DNA of 64,000 nt. Source: Vibrio sonorensis (GTDB taxonomy: Bacteria > Pseudomonadota > Gammaproteobacteria > Enterobacterales > Vibrionaceae). The notes under the pieces are model-generated. The model saw only the letters and a program-made list of their open reading frames with translations, made no database searches and had not been told where the DNA came from. The translations under genes and the position numbers were made by a program. The stretch is from NCBI RefSeq assembly GCF_001854765.1, contig NZ_LJJE01000071.1, forward strand, positions 1 through 64,000. Direction: 5' to 3'. Shown here piece after piece: positions 55,500 to 64,000 of this stretch. Numbering within the stretch: the first letter of the stretch is position 1; every line of letters begins with the position of its first letter.

Positions 55500-56831
55500 G
55501 TGGCTTCGGAAGCATTCCAGAACCTAATCGAACGGTACTTCTCTTGTGCCGAAAGGCAACTAACTTTGCAATCTGGTAGTACAGTACTAGAGCAAGGGGA
55601 CACCAATCAGCGACTTTATTATGTGATTGAAGGGGAGTTAGAGGGGTTCGACCTAGAGACAGACGGCAGAAAAATAAAAGTTTTTTCGGCGGGTCGTGGG
55701 GCATTTATTGGTGTACACAGTTTTTTTTCGGGTACCGATATTGCCTCTTCGACTGTAATTGCAAGGTCAGATTTAAAACTCGCATGGATCGACAGGGAAA
55801 CGCCCGCTTACATGCCCGAACACTATGGACCAATTACCTCACAGTTTACGCCGGTCATTGTTAATGAATTATCCAGAAGGCAAAAACGGGCGACTAGAGA
55901 AGCGGTGGCCAAAGAAAAAGCGATTGAAAAACTCAATCTGGCAGAACAGATGACCACTTTGGGTCAACTGGCGGCTGGTTTAGCTCACGAGCTTAACAAT
56001 GCAATTGGAGTAGTACAAAGTCAGTCACAAAGGTTGGAGAGCGTTATCCTAAATTTATTGGAAGAAGCTCACCCCGACGCTAGTCAGTTTTTCGATTTTG
56101 GTTTGATGCACGGACAGAAGGTTACGGCATCTGAGGCTAGACGAGGTGGAAAAGAGATTGCTAACCGCTACGGTTTGTCACCCCAAACGGCAAAAGCAAT
56201 GGCACGAGTTTGGCCCGAAGGAGAGGTGCCCAAAGAGTGGCTAATTGCCCCTGAAGAAGCGGTTCAGTTTTGGCAAACCGGACGTGATCTTCACGATTTG
56301 CGTTTGGCGGCGAACCACACCGTTGGCATAGTAAAATCTGTAAAGCAGCTTGGGAGAATGGATACATTAGACGAGACTTGGTTAGACATTAACGAGACCT
56401 TGAATCAAAGCGTGTCCCTGTTGCAAAGCGATTTGCGCCGCGTAAAAGTGCGCATGAGACCCGGAGAACTGCCTCAATTCAAGGGCTCTCACACTGAGCT
56501 TGTTCAAGTCTGGGTCAACATAATTAAAAATGCCTGTGACGCGATGGAAGACCGAGATAATGCTGAGTTAGAGATTGTCACAAGGCAGAGCAAAAACAGG
56601 ATTCTAGTCACTATTGCTAACAATGGTGCAGAGATAGATGAAGCAACAAGAAGAAAAATTTTCCAACCCAATTTTACTACTAAGAAAGGTGGATTGTCGT
56701 TTGGGTTAGGTTTGGGGCTTTCCATCGTAAGACGGATTGTTACCGGCTACGAAGGCAGTGTAGTCGTGAAGAGTGAAGCCTCCCGAACCGTTTTCAGAAT
56801 CAAGCTACCAGTTGAGGAACATCATGGATAA
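55500..56831 (+). CDS. Cytoplasmic sensor histidine kinase with cNMP-binding domain
   Basis: A 443-aa kinase with no membrane segments. A cyclic-nucleotide-binding-like domain (about 15-120) precedes a coiled coil, the H-box GLAHELNNAIG with phosphorylated H163, and an ATPase domain with N-box VNIIKNACDAM (about 340) and G-box GLGLGLSIVRR (about 400). About 85 extra residues separate the H-box from the ATPase domain (roughly 195-280, including GKEIANRYGLSPQTAK). GTG start. It overlaps the response-regulator gene by 8 bp, so the two are a pair. The ligand of the first domain is unknown. Confidence 0.88.
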   Translation: MASEAFQNLIERYFSCAERQLTLQSGSTVLEQGDTNQRLYYVIEGELEGFDLETDGRKIKVFSAGRGAFIGVHSFFSGTDIASSTVIARSDLKLAWIDRETPAYMPEHYGPITSQFTPVIVNELSRRQKRATREAVAKEKAIEKLNLAEQMTTLGQLAAGLAHELNNAIGVVQSQSQRLESVILNLLEEAHPDASQFFDFGLMHGQKVTASEARRGGKEIANRYGLSPQTAKAMARVWPEGEVPKEWLIAPEEAVQFWQTGRDLHDLRLAANHTVGIVKSVKQLGRMDTLDETWLDINETLNQSVSLLQSDLRRVKVRMRPGELPQFKGSHTELVQVWVNIIKNACDAMEDRDNAELEIVTRQSKNRILVTIANNGAEIDEATRRKIFQPNFTTKKGGLSFGLGLGLSIVRRIVTGYEGSVVVKSEASRTVFRIKLPVEEHHG

Positions 56832-57300
56832 ATTGAATGTGATTTGCGTGGACGATCAACGTGAAGTACTGAGCGCGGTAATGCAAGATCTAGAACCGCT
56901 ATACGCGTTTTTAAGTGTTGAAGATTGTGAGTCGGCGGATGAAGTCATCGACCTAATGGATGAGCTAGATGCAGAAGGTGAACACATTGCCGTGGTCGTC
57001 TCTGATCATGTTATGCCGGGGAAAACGGGTGTTGAGTTGTTAACCGAGATTTCGAAGGACGGACGTTATACCCACACAAGGAAAATTCTGCTAACCGGAC
57101 AGGCGACCCATGCTGATACCATCACGGCTATCAATACTGCCGGTATCGATCACTACTTCGAAAAGCCGTGGAAATCAGATGACATTCTCGCAGTGGTAAG
57201 GGCTTTAGTGACTGAATATGTGTTTGACCACGGTTTAGACTATCGAAGTTATCAACTGCATTTAGATCCCGAAGTGATGCTTAATCGACTAAAAGCATAG
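56824..57300 (+). CDS. Response regulator, single REC domain
   Basis: A 158-aa receiver protein without a DNA-binding domain. The acidic pocket starts DDQ (D10, D11), the phosphoacceptor is D61 (VVSDHVMPGKTG), the switch threonine lies in ILLTGQA and the lysine in FEKPW. The last 30 residues have no known domain. The start MDKLNV follows GAGGAA and overlaps the kinase stop. The upstream in-frame extension belongs to the kinase's coding end and is not used. Confidence 0.9.
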   Translation: MDKLNVICVDDQREVLSAVMQDLEPLYAFLSVEDCESADEVIDLMDELDAEGEHIAVVVSDHVMPGKTGVELLTEISKDGRYTHTRKILLTGQATHADTITAINTAGIDHYFEKPWKSDDILAVVRALVTEYVFDHGLDYRSYQLHLDPEVMLNRLKA

Positions 57301-57531
57301 ACTGACTTTAAGCAACGGAAATTAGCAATCTAGGGGCTAACATGGCAACTGGATTGCGTCTCCATTGTTCATTTTATTGATAGTAGCCGCTATTTTCACA
57401 TATTGGTAGGCACCTTACTTCTATACAGTTTTCTATTCGATTAAATATTGGTCGAACGAATGGTTTTACGGGCAGATAGCAGGTTTACTTCGTATACTTT
57501 TGTTAGAATCTTCTTTTAACTGAGAAACACT

Positions 57532-58755
57532 GTGAAGCCTATGCAGTACGATCCTAATGACTCAATCAAAATTCCTATTGATACCTTGAGTATAGGGATG
57601 TTCGTTACCGCTATTCAGCATAACGAGCGAGTCAATCTTGCAAATGCAGGAAGAGTGTCTTCTGACAAAGCTATCGAACAGTTGAAAAAGAATGGAATCC
57701 GATTCGCGTGGGTAGATAAAGGTCTGTCAAAAGACGGTTGTATATTTAAACCAGTGGAAGAAGCTCCTTCCAATCCCGAGCCAGTGGCGAGTGAAAGCCA
57801 GCCGTCGTCTAGGGCTAAAAGTTCGACCAGCCGCTATGATATGCAAAAGCGCGCCAACAAAATTATCAAAGAAGCGAAAGGGCTAGCTCATAAAATTATC
57901 CATCAAACCTTTGAAGGAAATGAAATTCACGTTGAGGACATCGAACACTGGGCAGACGATCTCATCGAAGCGGCACTCATTAACTCAGACGCCATTCAGT
58001 GTGTCTCTGCGTTGAGGAAAAAAGATGCCTACTTACTTGAGCATTCTGTCAACGTTGCCTGCTTACTGGTGACGTTTGGCAAACACTTAGGTATGCCGCG
58101 TAATGTGTTAAAGCAATTGGCGATAGGGGGCATCATTCACGATGTCGGCAAAGTAAAAGTGGATGATAGGATCCTTCATAAACCAGCCAAACTCACCGAG
58201 AAAGAGTTTGCTCATATGAAGCTTCATCAAGTGTACGCCAAAGATATCATCACAAATGTGAAAGGGCTTTCGCCAGTCAGTCGAGATGTGTGTTTGATGC
58301 ATCACGAGAAGTTAGACGGAAACGGCTATCCATTGGGTTTAAAAGAAGAGCAGATCCCGCTGCACGGCAGGATGAGTGGCATTGTCGATGTCTATGACGC
58401 ACTGACCGCTGATCGCTGCTACAAACGGGGAATGAGTCCTGCCGAAGCGTTTAAGGTTTTACTCGGTCTGACTCCGGCACATTTAGACAGGCAATTGGTG
58501 TACAAGTTTATTAACTGTATTGGAGTCTATCCAGTTGGCTCTATTGTCGAACTGAGCGATGGTAAAGTGGCGATCGTATGGAGCATCAATGAATCAAATC
58601 CTGTTAAACCACAAGTGAAGTGCTTTTATTCGCGCAAACACAAACACTTTGTCGATGTTTCCTATGTCGATTTGCGATTTGGTCGGGTAAAAATTGAGCG
58701 AGCAATCGCCCCATGCCAGTTAGAAGTTGATGCGACGCCGTTTTACGAAACCTAA
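57532..58755 (+). CDS. HD-GYP domain cyclic-di-GMP phosphodiesterase with DUF3391
   Basis: A 407-aa protein. An N-terminal DUF3391 domain (about 10-100) precedes the HD-GYP domain (about 165-340), in which the metal ligands are in HSVNVACLL, GGIIHDVGK and MHHEKLDGNGYPLGL, the last being the GYP motif. It should hydrolyse c-di-GMP to pGpG and GMP. Residues 130-160 may form a linker helix. Start is GTG, with an ATG three codons later also possible. It is separate from the kinase/regulator pair by 231 bp but may be part of the same circuit. Confidence 0.92.
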   Translation: MKPMQYDPNDSIKIPIDTLSIGMFVTAIQHNERVNLANAGRVSSDKAIEQLKKNGIRFAWVDKGLSKDGCIFKPVEEAPSNPEPVASESQPSSRAKSSTSRYDMQKRANKIIKEAKGLAHKIIHQTFEGNEIHVEDIEHWADDLIEAALINSDAIQCVSALRKKDAYLLEHSVNVACLLVTFGKHLGMPRNVLKQLAIGGIIHDVGKVKVDDRILHKPAKLTEKEFAHMKLHQVYAKDIITNVKGLSPVSRDVCLMHHEKLDGNGYPLGLKEEQIPLHGRMSGIVDVYDALTADRCYKRGMSPAEAFKVLLGLTPAHLDRQLVYKFINCIGVYPVGSIVELSDGKVAIVWSINESNPVKPQVKCFYSRKHKHFVDVSYVDLRFGRVKIERAIAPCQLEVDATPFYET

Positions 58756-58756
58756 A

Positions 58757-58778
58757 AAAAGCGCCTAAAGGCGCTTTT
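58757..58778. terminator. Bidirectional terminator
   Basis: AAAAGCGCC/GGCGCTTTT with TAAA loop, A- and T-tracts on either side, between the HD-GYP gene and cdd. Confidence 0.9.
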
Positions 58779-58783
58779 CTCAA

Positions 58784-59671
58784 TTAAATGGTGAGGTAAC
58801 TGAGTGGGATATCAGGGTCAACAGCCTCAAGGGTTGATTGGGTATCAGACAAGTGACTTATCTTGCCTTCGGCTAGCTCCACCAAGGCTGCGTTATCGAT
58901 TTCTTTTAACGAGTATCCCGCCATGAGCACTTGTATCATGGCGACTTGCAGGGGAGGAAGGCTAGGGTTAAAAGCGGCATTTTCAGCATAAGCACCTTTA
59001 AATGTTCTTCCATCTTTAGTTTGCAACGCCACTCCACTGATATTGCGGGTGTAAGGCGCATGACTCATATTTAAAGCGGCGAGAGCTTGCAGTACTAGCG
59101 GATCAGGGTCTTCAGTTGAATGTTGATGATCGACGCTAGACATCAATCCAGTTGTGATCCCTAGGTCGGCAGGTCCAAACGATTCTGGAAGATATTCACC
59201 CAAAGGCTTGGCGTCTCGTTCTGGTAGCTGAATGACCAGTTCATTGGCCGTGGTGAGTTCGTTCATAAACTGACGACAATGGCCACACGGGCTGTAGTTG
59301 ATGGTGATGTCGGTGAGTCCTTTTTCACCTTTCATCCAAGCGTGACTGATGGCTGATTGTTCTGCATGGACGGTTTGTCCAAGTTGGGCTCCAGAAATCT
59401 CGACGTTAGCCCCAAAATAGAGACGGCCAGATAGTCCGCGTACAATTGCACCGACGTAAAATTCAGAGATAGGAGCATAAGAGAATGCGGCGGCGAGAGG
59501 CAACAATGCGACTCTTAGGTCGGCATCGCTTAACTGACTTTCTCGTCTTAAATTATCAAATTGCTCTGCGGAAAGCGTGGCATCAAAATCTTTACTAGTG
59601 ACAATAGGTGTTAAAACGGTTGTCAAAGCGACAGGCATATCTTTTAGTACGTTATTAATGCGACTGTTCAT
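58784..59671 (-). CDS. cdd: Cytidine deaminase
   Basis: A 295-aa two-domain cytidine/deoxycytidine deaminase like E. coli Cdd (294 aa). The zinc site is in TVHAEQSA (His, catalytic Glu) and SPCGHCRQF (two Cys). The C-terminal half is the degenerate second domain. It lies 163 bp after yohK on the same strand, the same order as E. coli yohJ-yohK-cdd. Confidence 0.97.
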   Translation of the reverse strand: MNSRINNVLKDMPVALTTVLTPIVTSKDFDATLSAEQFDNLRRESQLSDADLRVALLPLAAAFSYAPISEFYVGAIVRGLSGRLYFGANVEISGAQLGQTVHAEQSAISHAWMKGEKGLTDITINYSPCGHCRQFMNELTTANELVIQLPERDAKPLGEYLPESFGPADLGITTGLMSSVDHQHSTEDPDPLVLQALAALNMSHAPYTRNISGVALQTKDGRTFKGAYAENAAFNPSLPPLQVAMIQVLMAGYSLKEIDNAALVELAEGKISHLSDTQSTLEAVDPDIPLSYLTI

Positions 59672-59834
59672 AGTGAATCCTTTTGACTTTATTGAACTCC
59701 ATTCTATGTCAAGGTGGGGATAATTCCGTGATCGAGATCTTTAAAATGAATGCAACGATATTTTCATATTCACAATTAGGGTGAGGTCACACAAGAAAGA
59801 GTGCGTGTCTAAATGAAACACCATGAATAGTGTT

Positions 59835-60512
59835 TTATGTCATTAACCAAATCGCTAGGGTTAAAAAGCTCGGTGCCAAAATCGAGGTAATCACCCCGCA
59901 AAGTACTAGAGCGAGAGAACTAAATGCCGCGTCTTGGGGGTTTTTCTCAGCACAAGTTGCCGTACCCAACGCATGAGATACCGTGCCCATTGTAAGTCCA
60001 CGAGCGATTGGGTGCGTTATATTAAGCAGGGAGTAGATAGGGTAACCTAAGATAGCGCCGAAAAGACCGACGATAAGTACCAATATAGCAGCGATCGCAG
60101 GTTGTCCACCGAGATTGCTGGATACTTCCATTGCTATGGGAGTAGTTACTGATTTGCCTAATAGGCTAGCGATAAGCTCAAGATCAGCGTTCATCCAAAC
60201 TGCGATGATGGTCGATGTGAACATAGCCATAACACTGCCTACTCCGCACGCCAACATAATGATTCGCCAGTTGGCCCTAATTTGGGGAAGTTGTTCATAA
60301 AGTGGGTAAGCTAAAGCAACAACAGCAGGTTGCAGCAATAGGTTCAACCAAGTGTTGTCTTGATAGTATTGTTCAAAAGGAATGTTTAAGTAGACCAACA
60401 GTGGAATGATGACACCAATACTGAGCAGTAGAGGATTGAGAATAGGTGAGTTTAACTTTTTACTAACGGCTCGGGCGGTGAAAAATACAGCAATAGAAAC
60501 GAACAACCACAT
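59835..60512 (-). CDS. yohK: LrgB/YohK family membrane protein
   Basis: A 225-aa protein with about six to seven hydrophobic helices and conserved LrgB-type segments (LLGKSVTTPIAMEVSSNLGG, and TMGTVSHALGTATCAEKN). Family members pair with LrgA/CidA-like partners and affect autolysis or pyruvate/other metabolite transport; a specific transport function here is inference. Its ATG overlaps the stop of yohJ by one base (TAATG). Confidence 0.93.
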   Translation of the reverse strand: MWLFVSIAVFFTARAVSKKLNSPILNPLLLSIGVIIPLLVYLNIPFEQYYQDNTWLNLLLQPAVVALAYPLYEQLPQIRANWRIIMLACGVGSVMAMFTSTIIAVWMNADLELIASLLGKSVTTPIAMEVSSNLGGQPAIAAILVLIVGLFGAILGYPIYSLLNITHPIARGLTMGTVSHALGTATCAEKNPQDAAFSSLALVLCGVITSILAPSFLTLAIWLMT

Positions 60513-60877
60513 TATTTATTTCCTTTCTTCAGTAAGCGGTCAAGGAAAAAGCCGAGTAAAACCATTACGATAAAGGTTCCACCAACAGCACTGGCTAAAA
60601 TAGGTAAAGCGTTGTTTATCAGGCTATCAAAATGGTTCATGAGGCCGACACTTATCGGCACGAATAGTAGAACCATGTAACGAATAAAGGTATTTGCACC
60701 GAGTTGAACCCACTGGGAAGGAACAAGCCCACTTGCCAAAAGTCCGAACAAGATAAGCATGCCGATAATACTGCCCGGTATGGCAGTGCCAAGAAGTGCT
60801 TGAATGTTAATCCCTGCCAGAAGGCAGAGAAAAATTAAACCAACAGATACAGTGAATTTTAATACGTTTGAAGCCAT
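60512..60877 (-). CDS. yohJ: CidA/LrgA family holin-like membrane protein
   Basis: A 121-aa protein with four hydrophobic helices and the family segment [16 protein letters not shown]. CidA/LrgA proteins act with LrgB partners in cell lysis control or transport of small metabolites. It is the first gene of the yohJ-yohK pair; sbcB begins far upstream on the same strand and ends 16 bp before yohJ. Confidence 0.92.
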   Translation of the reverse strand: MASNVLKFTVSVGLIFLCLLAGINIQALLGTAIPGSIIGMLILFGLLASGLVPSQWVQLGANTFIRYMVLLFVPISVGLMNHFDSLINNALPILASAVGGTFIVMVLLGFFLDRLLKKGNK

Positions 60878-60893
60878 TGAATTCCTAACCTAG

Positions 60894-62318
60894 TTAAGAG
60901 AGAAGCCTCTCTACATGTCGATATACTGACTTGAGTATTGTAATTTTTTTCTCATCGCTTTCGTGTTCGTGAACCAAATTTTCCAAATTTAGCATGTACT
61001 CTTCAATACGACTTTCGAAATACTCGCGGCAGTGGTTCGCCCATTTTTGTTGTTCTTGTGGGTCAAGGGTCCAAGGGTAGTTTCTGGCGCGATACTTAAA
61101 CAGCAAAGGTTTAATGCGCTCGTCGTCAAACTGAATATCTAAATCTGCAAGGTTGTCGGGTTTAGTTTCCAAAATGATGTTCATAGCGGCCCTATCGGCC
61201 GGAGAAAAGAAACCACTGTATAGTTGAGTGTCGACGTTTGAGTCGGTTTCGTACTGACGCTCTTGACTATAAACCTTTGTCAGTTTTTCCCTTATGTCTG
61301 GGTTGTTTTTAATTTTTGCTAAGTTGTTTAGACAGGCTTGTCTATCGATACCTATTCGCTCTGCATTTTCAGCGGTGAGCGTTTTGGCGGGAGCCAAGAT
61401 TGGACATTTGTTCAAATGAACTAATTTGACAGGAACGGGCAACTCATCTTCTGCCAACTCTGAACGTCTGGTGTACAATCGTTCGCGAAGTTGGTCTGGG
61501 TTCAAGTCTAATAGCGGCGTTGGATCCTTGGCGAGATCAATGGCAATCACCGCATTTTGGTTTGTTGGGTGCCACGCTACCGGTACAATCCAACTGGTGT
61601 ACTGACACTCGCGACCAAGCATCGCCGAGACGTGCATCAAGGGGGTCAGATTAACAATATCAATGAGCTCATTGAGCTTGCGCTTGCCACGCATTTCTAA
61701 AAAGTAGTTAAACAGTTTAGGTTGAGCAGCTTTGATCTTTTTGGCCATTTCGATGGTGGCGATAACATCCGCCATCGCATCATGAGCGTTTTCGTGTTCT
61801 ATGCCGTTGGCGACGGATAAGTGCTCAAGTTTAAAGCTAGTAAAACCTTCTTCGTTGGTCGGCCATTCAACTCCTTCAGGTCTTAAGGCGTGACAGGCTC
61901 TCATCACATCCAGTAAGTCCCAGCGAGAGTTGCCATTTTGCCAGCTCCACGCATATGGGTCGATAAAGTTGCGGTAACAGGTATACCGAGTAACTTCATC
62001 ATCAAAGCGAATACTGTTGTATCCCAAACTGATGGTATTTGGCGTCGAAAGTTCTTGGTGAATTTTGTGAATAAACTCGGGTTCGGTTAAGCCTTCCGCT
62101 TGTGCTTTCTGCGGAGTAATTCCGGTAATAAGAGCTGCTTCTGGCCCCGGAAGGTAATCGCTCGGGGGCTGGCAATAGATCACCAAAGGTTCACCAATGA
62201 TATTGAAGTCCATATCGGTACGCACACCCGCAAATTGGCTAGGTCTATCTTCTGATGGACTTGTGCCCCAGGTTTCATAGTCGAAAAAAAAGTAAGTTTG
62301 TGCGTGTTGACTCTGCAT
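60894..62318 (-). CDS. sbcB: Exodeoxyribonuclease I
   Basis: A 474-aa single-strand 3'-5' exonuclease used in recombination and mismatch repair. Catalytic acids are D13 and E15 (FFDYETWG), with the later HDAMADV (Exo III) motif. SH3-like and C-terminal domains follow. I start at MQSQHAQTYFFF because it matches the family's N-terminus; the frame is open for 39 bp more. It ends 16 bp before yohJ. Confidence 0.96.
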   Translation of the reverse strand: MQSQHAQTYFFFDYETWGTSPSEDRPSQFAGVRTDMDFNIIGEPLVIYCQPPSDYLPGPEAALITGITPQKAQAEGLTEPEFIHKIHQELSTPNTISLGYNSIRFDDEVTRYTCYRNFIDPYAWSWQNGNSRWDLLDVMRACHALRPEGVEWPTNEEGFTSFKLEHLSVANGIEHENAHDAMADVIATIEMAKKIKAAQPKLFNYFLEMRGKRKLNELIDIVNLTPLMHVSAMLGRECQYTSWIVPVAWHPTNQNAVIAIDLAKDPTPLLDLNPDQLRERLYTRRSELAEDELPVPVKLVHLNKCPILAPAKTLTAENAERIGIDRQACLNNLAKIKNNPDIREKLTKVYSQERQYETDSNVDTQLYSGFFSPADRAAMNIILETKPDNLADLDIQFDDERIKPLLFKYRARNYPWTLDPQEQQKWANHCREYFESRIEEYMLNLENLVHEHESDEKKITILKSVYRHVERLLS

Positions 62319-62674
62319 AAGAACTACCGAACAGGTGCGTAAAATAGACAAACACACCTAAAATCAAGGGTGAAGAATAGCTCTATTAGACCATTGCTTG
62401 CGGGGCTTAGCAATTAAGAACCGCGCGATAAACCGTATTTCCTTGCCAATAGTTAAGAAAATCCTCTTCAAAACGGCGCCAAATTGACCAACAGTCGTGA
62501 AATTATCCGTCATAGTGGAGGGTGAGTACTTGTAGTGGCACGCAGAATTTGTCAATTTATGCCTAATGAAAACAATATTCGATAAGTCTTACCATGGATA
62601 TAGTTCTTTTCATTGAGATTCCTTGGTATTCTTGTGCAAGATTAATTAAGGACATCAGATAGATATCGAAGCAC
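62319..62674. other. Divergent promoter region between sbcB and the GGDEF gene
   Basis: A 356-bp gap with no supported gene. No strong operator or terminator could be identified. It should hold the promoters of sbcB (left) and the GGDEF gene (right). Confidence 0.5.
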
Positions 62675-64000
62675 ATGGATAAGAGCATCACTCTAAAAAA
62701 CAATATCTGGATTATATTCTTTATTGTCTTCGCTACCTCGTTGGTGTTTTTCTCCAGTGCCATCTATTATCGCTGGGTATCAATAAACGAGAGCTTTCAA
62801 AAGCAGCAGCAGACACACGTTGAACTATTGGGAAATTCAGTTCGTGGTTTTTTAGACTCGCAAGGTTCGCTGCTTGAAGTTCTCGGTGTTCATCTTATCA
62901 CCCAGCACAAGCTGCCGGATGCTCCCATTCACGACGTCGTACTAGACAATACCATGGACACATACCCAGCCATTCTAGGATTGGGTCTGGTGGCGTATGA
63001 TGGCCGCGCCTTGGTGACTAGTTCTAATTTTGATCTGACTAAACTGCCCAACTTAATGGAGCTTGAACAGACAAGACAATCGTTTAGTGAAGCGAGGTCG
63101 AGTCGCAAAATGCACACGGGCCCAACCTATATCATCAACGCGATAAGCACACCTGAGTATGGAATGCCGATCCGTAAGGCGATTTATTTGCCTCATGATG
63201 CTCCGCAAGCTATTGCAGTGATGACAGCGGGAATTAAATTAGAGAATACCCCTATCTTTAGTGGTCATGCCGCAGACGATCACCATAAAGTAGAAATTAT
63301 CAGAAAAGATAGATTTCCAGTCTTTAGTACTGACGGCAATACAGAATACACCAAGCCAGTTTCGGACAGTTATTACCAAGCTCTGCAGAAAAACACCAAT
63401 AAAGGGCAGGCGTTTAGTGTGTTTGACTATCAGGAATCAGACTCGAAAGAGGCTTTTCAAATAGTCTCTCACTACGATGCTTATCTCGACTTTTGGTTTA
63501 TTTCTAAAATAGAAAAGCAATCGATTGTAGATGCCTTTATGAGTCGATTTGTTTTTATCTTCTCGATGTTTTTCATCTTCAATGGCGTGCTTTATGTCTT
63601 AACTCGCTCAATTGCTAACTCAGAAAAGCAAAAGCAGAAAGAGTTGCTGCAATTGGCTCATCACGACCAGCTAACGGGCTTGCCTAATCGTTCATTACTG
63701 CTGATCAAACTAAAAGAGGCGATCTCAAAGAGTTATGTAAGCTCTTGCTATCACGCTTTGCTGTTCCTAGATCTCGATGATTTCAAAACGATTAATGATG
63801 CACACGGCCACGAGTATGGCGATGCGCTATTACGCGAGGCAACGTGTCGCATTCAAAACTGTATTGCGAGTAAAGATATTCTGACCCGATTTGGTGGAGA
63901 CGAGTTTGTCGTATTATTGCCAGACCTATCCAAAGACTACGACGAAGCTGCGCTGCAAGTGGAAGAGGTGGCGTTAAAAATACTGGAAGCTTTGTCACAA
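62675..64000 (+). CDS. Membrane GGDEF protein (diguanylate cyclase), 3' end outside window
   Basis: The frame is open from ATG 62675 to the window edge (442 codons). TM1 is about 8-28, a periplasmic sensor region follows to about 280, TM2 about 288-308, then a coiled linker and a GGDEF domain. The GGDEF motif is intact (RFGGDEFVVLL), and the substrate pocket motif LDLDDFKTINDAHGHEYGD is complete, so it should make c-di-GMP. The upstream half of an RxxD inhibition site is not seen. An EAL domain may follow beyond the window, so a bifunctional protein cannot be ruled out. Confidence 0.88.
   Translation, partial: MDKSITLKNNIWIIFFIVFATSLVFFSSAIYYRWVSINESFQKQQQTHVELLGNSVRGFLDSQGSLLEVLGVHLITQHKLPDAPIHDVVLDNTMDTYPAILGLGLVAYDGRALVTSSNFDLTKLPNLMELEQTRQSFSEARSSRKMHTGPTYIINAISTPEYGMPIRKAIYLPHDAPQAIAVMTAGIKLENTPIFSGHAADDHHKVEIIRKDRFPVFSTDGNTEYTKPVSDSYYQALQKNTNKGQAFSVFDYQESDSKEAFQIVSHYDAYLDFWFISKIEKQSIVDAFMSRFVFIFSMFFIFNGVLYVLTRSIANSEKQKQKELLQLAHHDQLTGLPNRSLLLIKLKEAISKSYVSSCYHALLFLDLDDFKTINDAHGHEYGDALLREATCRIQNCIASKDILTRFGGDEFVVLLPDLSKDYDEAALQVEEVALKILEALSQ

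Noticed and set aside
62364..62555. 63-aa minus-strand ORF in the sbcB / GGDEF gap
   Set aside because: Low-complexity start, no ribosome site and no family resemblance; I could not support it.
1..64000. CRISPR arrays, phage or transposon genes, tRNA and rRNA
   Set aside because: No regularly spaced repeats, integrase, transposase, capsid-like product or RNA-gene signature was seen anywhere in the window.

Overview
The window is chromosomal DNA from a Vibrio species (Vibrionaceae). Diagnostic features are the norspermidine operon with a fused diaminobutyrate aminotransferase/decarboxylase, a cosR-type MarR regulator divergent from a BCCT carrier, the neighbouring gyrA / ubiG / nrdA-nrdB-yfaE genes, a long (367 aa) PurC, and GlyGly-CTERM trypsin-like proteases. 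It reads as ordinary core chromosome. No phage, integron, insertion sequence, CRISPR array, rRNA or tRNA was recognised.

Layout. 1-1.8 kb: C-terminal end of a giant type I-secreted adhesin with near-identical 111-aa repeats. 2.3-7.7 kb: norspermidine biosynthesis (DABA aminotransferase/decarboxylase, carboxynorspermidine dehydrogenase, nspC). 7.7-15.4 kb: ACT regulator, DUF3943 outer-membrane protein, CinA-like protein, small unknown protein, YdjM-like membrane hydrolase, endonuclease/exonuclease/phosphatase-fold enzyme, a Fur-box-preceded unknown and a DMT permease. 15.5-23.4 kb: nrdA-nrdB-yfaE with candidate NrdR and DnaA sites, ubiG, gyrA. 23.6-27.3 kb: LysE exporter behind a structured leader, cosR and its BCCT transporter. 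27.3-33.9 kb: DnaQ-like exonuclease with a cNMP/CBS/DUF294 protein, a chemoreceptor, purC (PurR box), sulA (LexA box). 34-43 kb: small unknown genes, a J-domain protein, an OmpA-type lipoprotein, a phosphoribosyltransferase, two methyltransferases, a DUF1826 gene behind a Zur-like box, and DUF3334. 43-46.6 kb: YdiJ-like FAD/FeS oxidoreductase and an isoprenylcysteine-methyltransferase-like protein. 46.8-52.2 kb: three secreted serine proteases. 52.6-64 kb: purT, SLC13 transporter, a cNMP-binding sensor kinase with its response regulator, an HD-GYP phosphodiesterase, the yohJ-yohK-cdd set, sbcB, and the start of a GGDEF protein.

How the genes fit together. Several products meet at cyclic-di-GMP and surface life: norspermidine is a Vibrio biofilm signal, and the adhesin, HD-GYP protein and GGDEF protein belong to the same physiology. 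Nucleotide metabolism (nrdAB, purC, purT, cdd, a phosphoribosyltransferase) is scattered, with recognisable PurR boxes.

Data quality matters here. At least nine single-base deletions, and no clear insertion, break seven genes between 16.4 and 45.4 kb, including essential nrdB twice. In every case the rest of a normal protein continues in another frame. These look like sequencing or assembly errors rather than real gene decay, so 'pseudogene' entries mean 'frameshifted as given'.

I found no convincing novel multi-gene system. The best leads for new biology are a two-hairpin leader upstream of the LysE exporter, a CRP site and terminator bracketing a gene-less interval (possible small RNA), a 47-bp element shared by two protease promoters, metal-regulated genes of unknown role, and a kinase with an insertion in its dimerisation domain.
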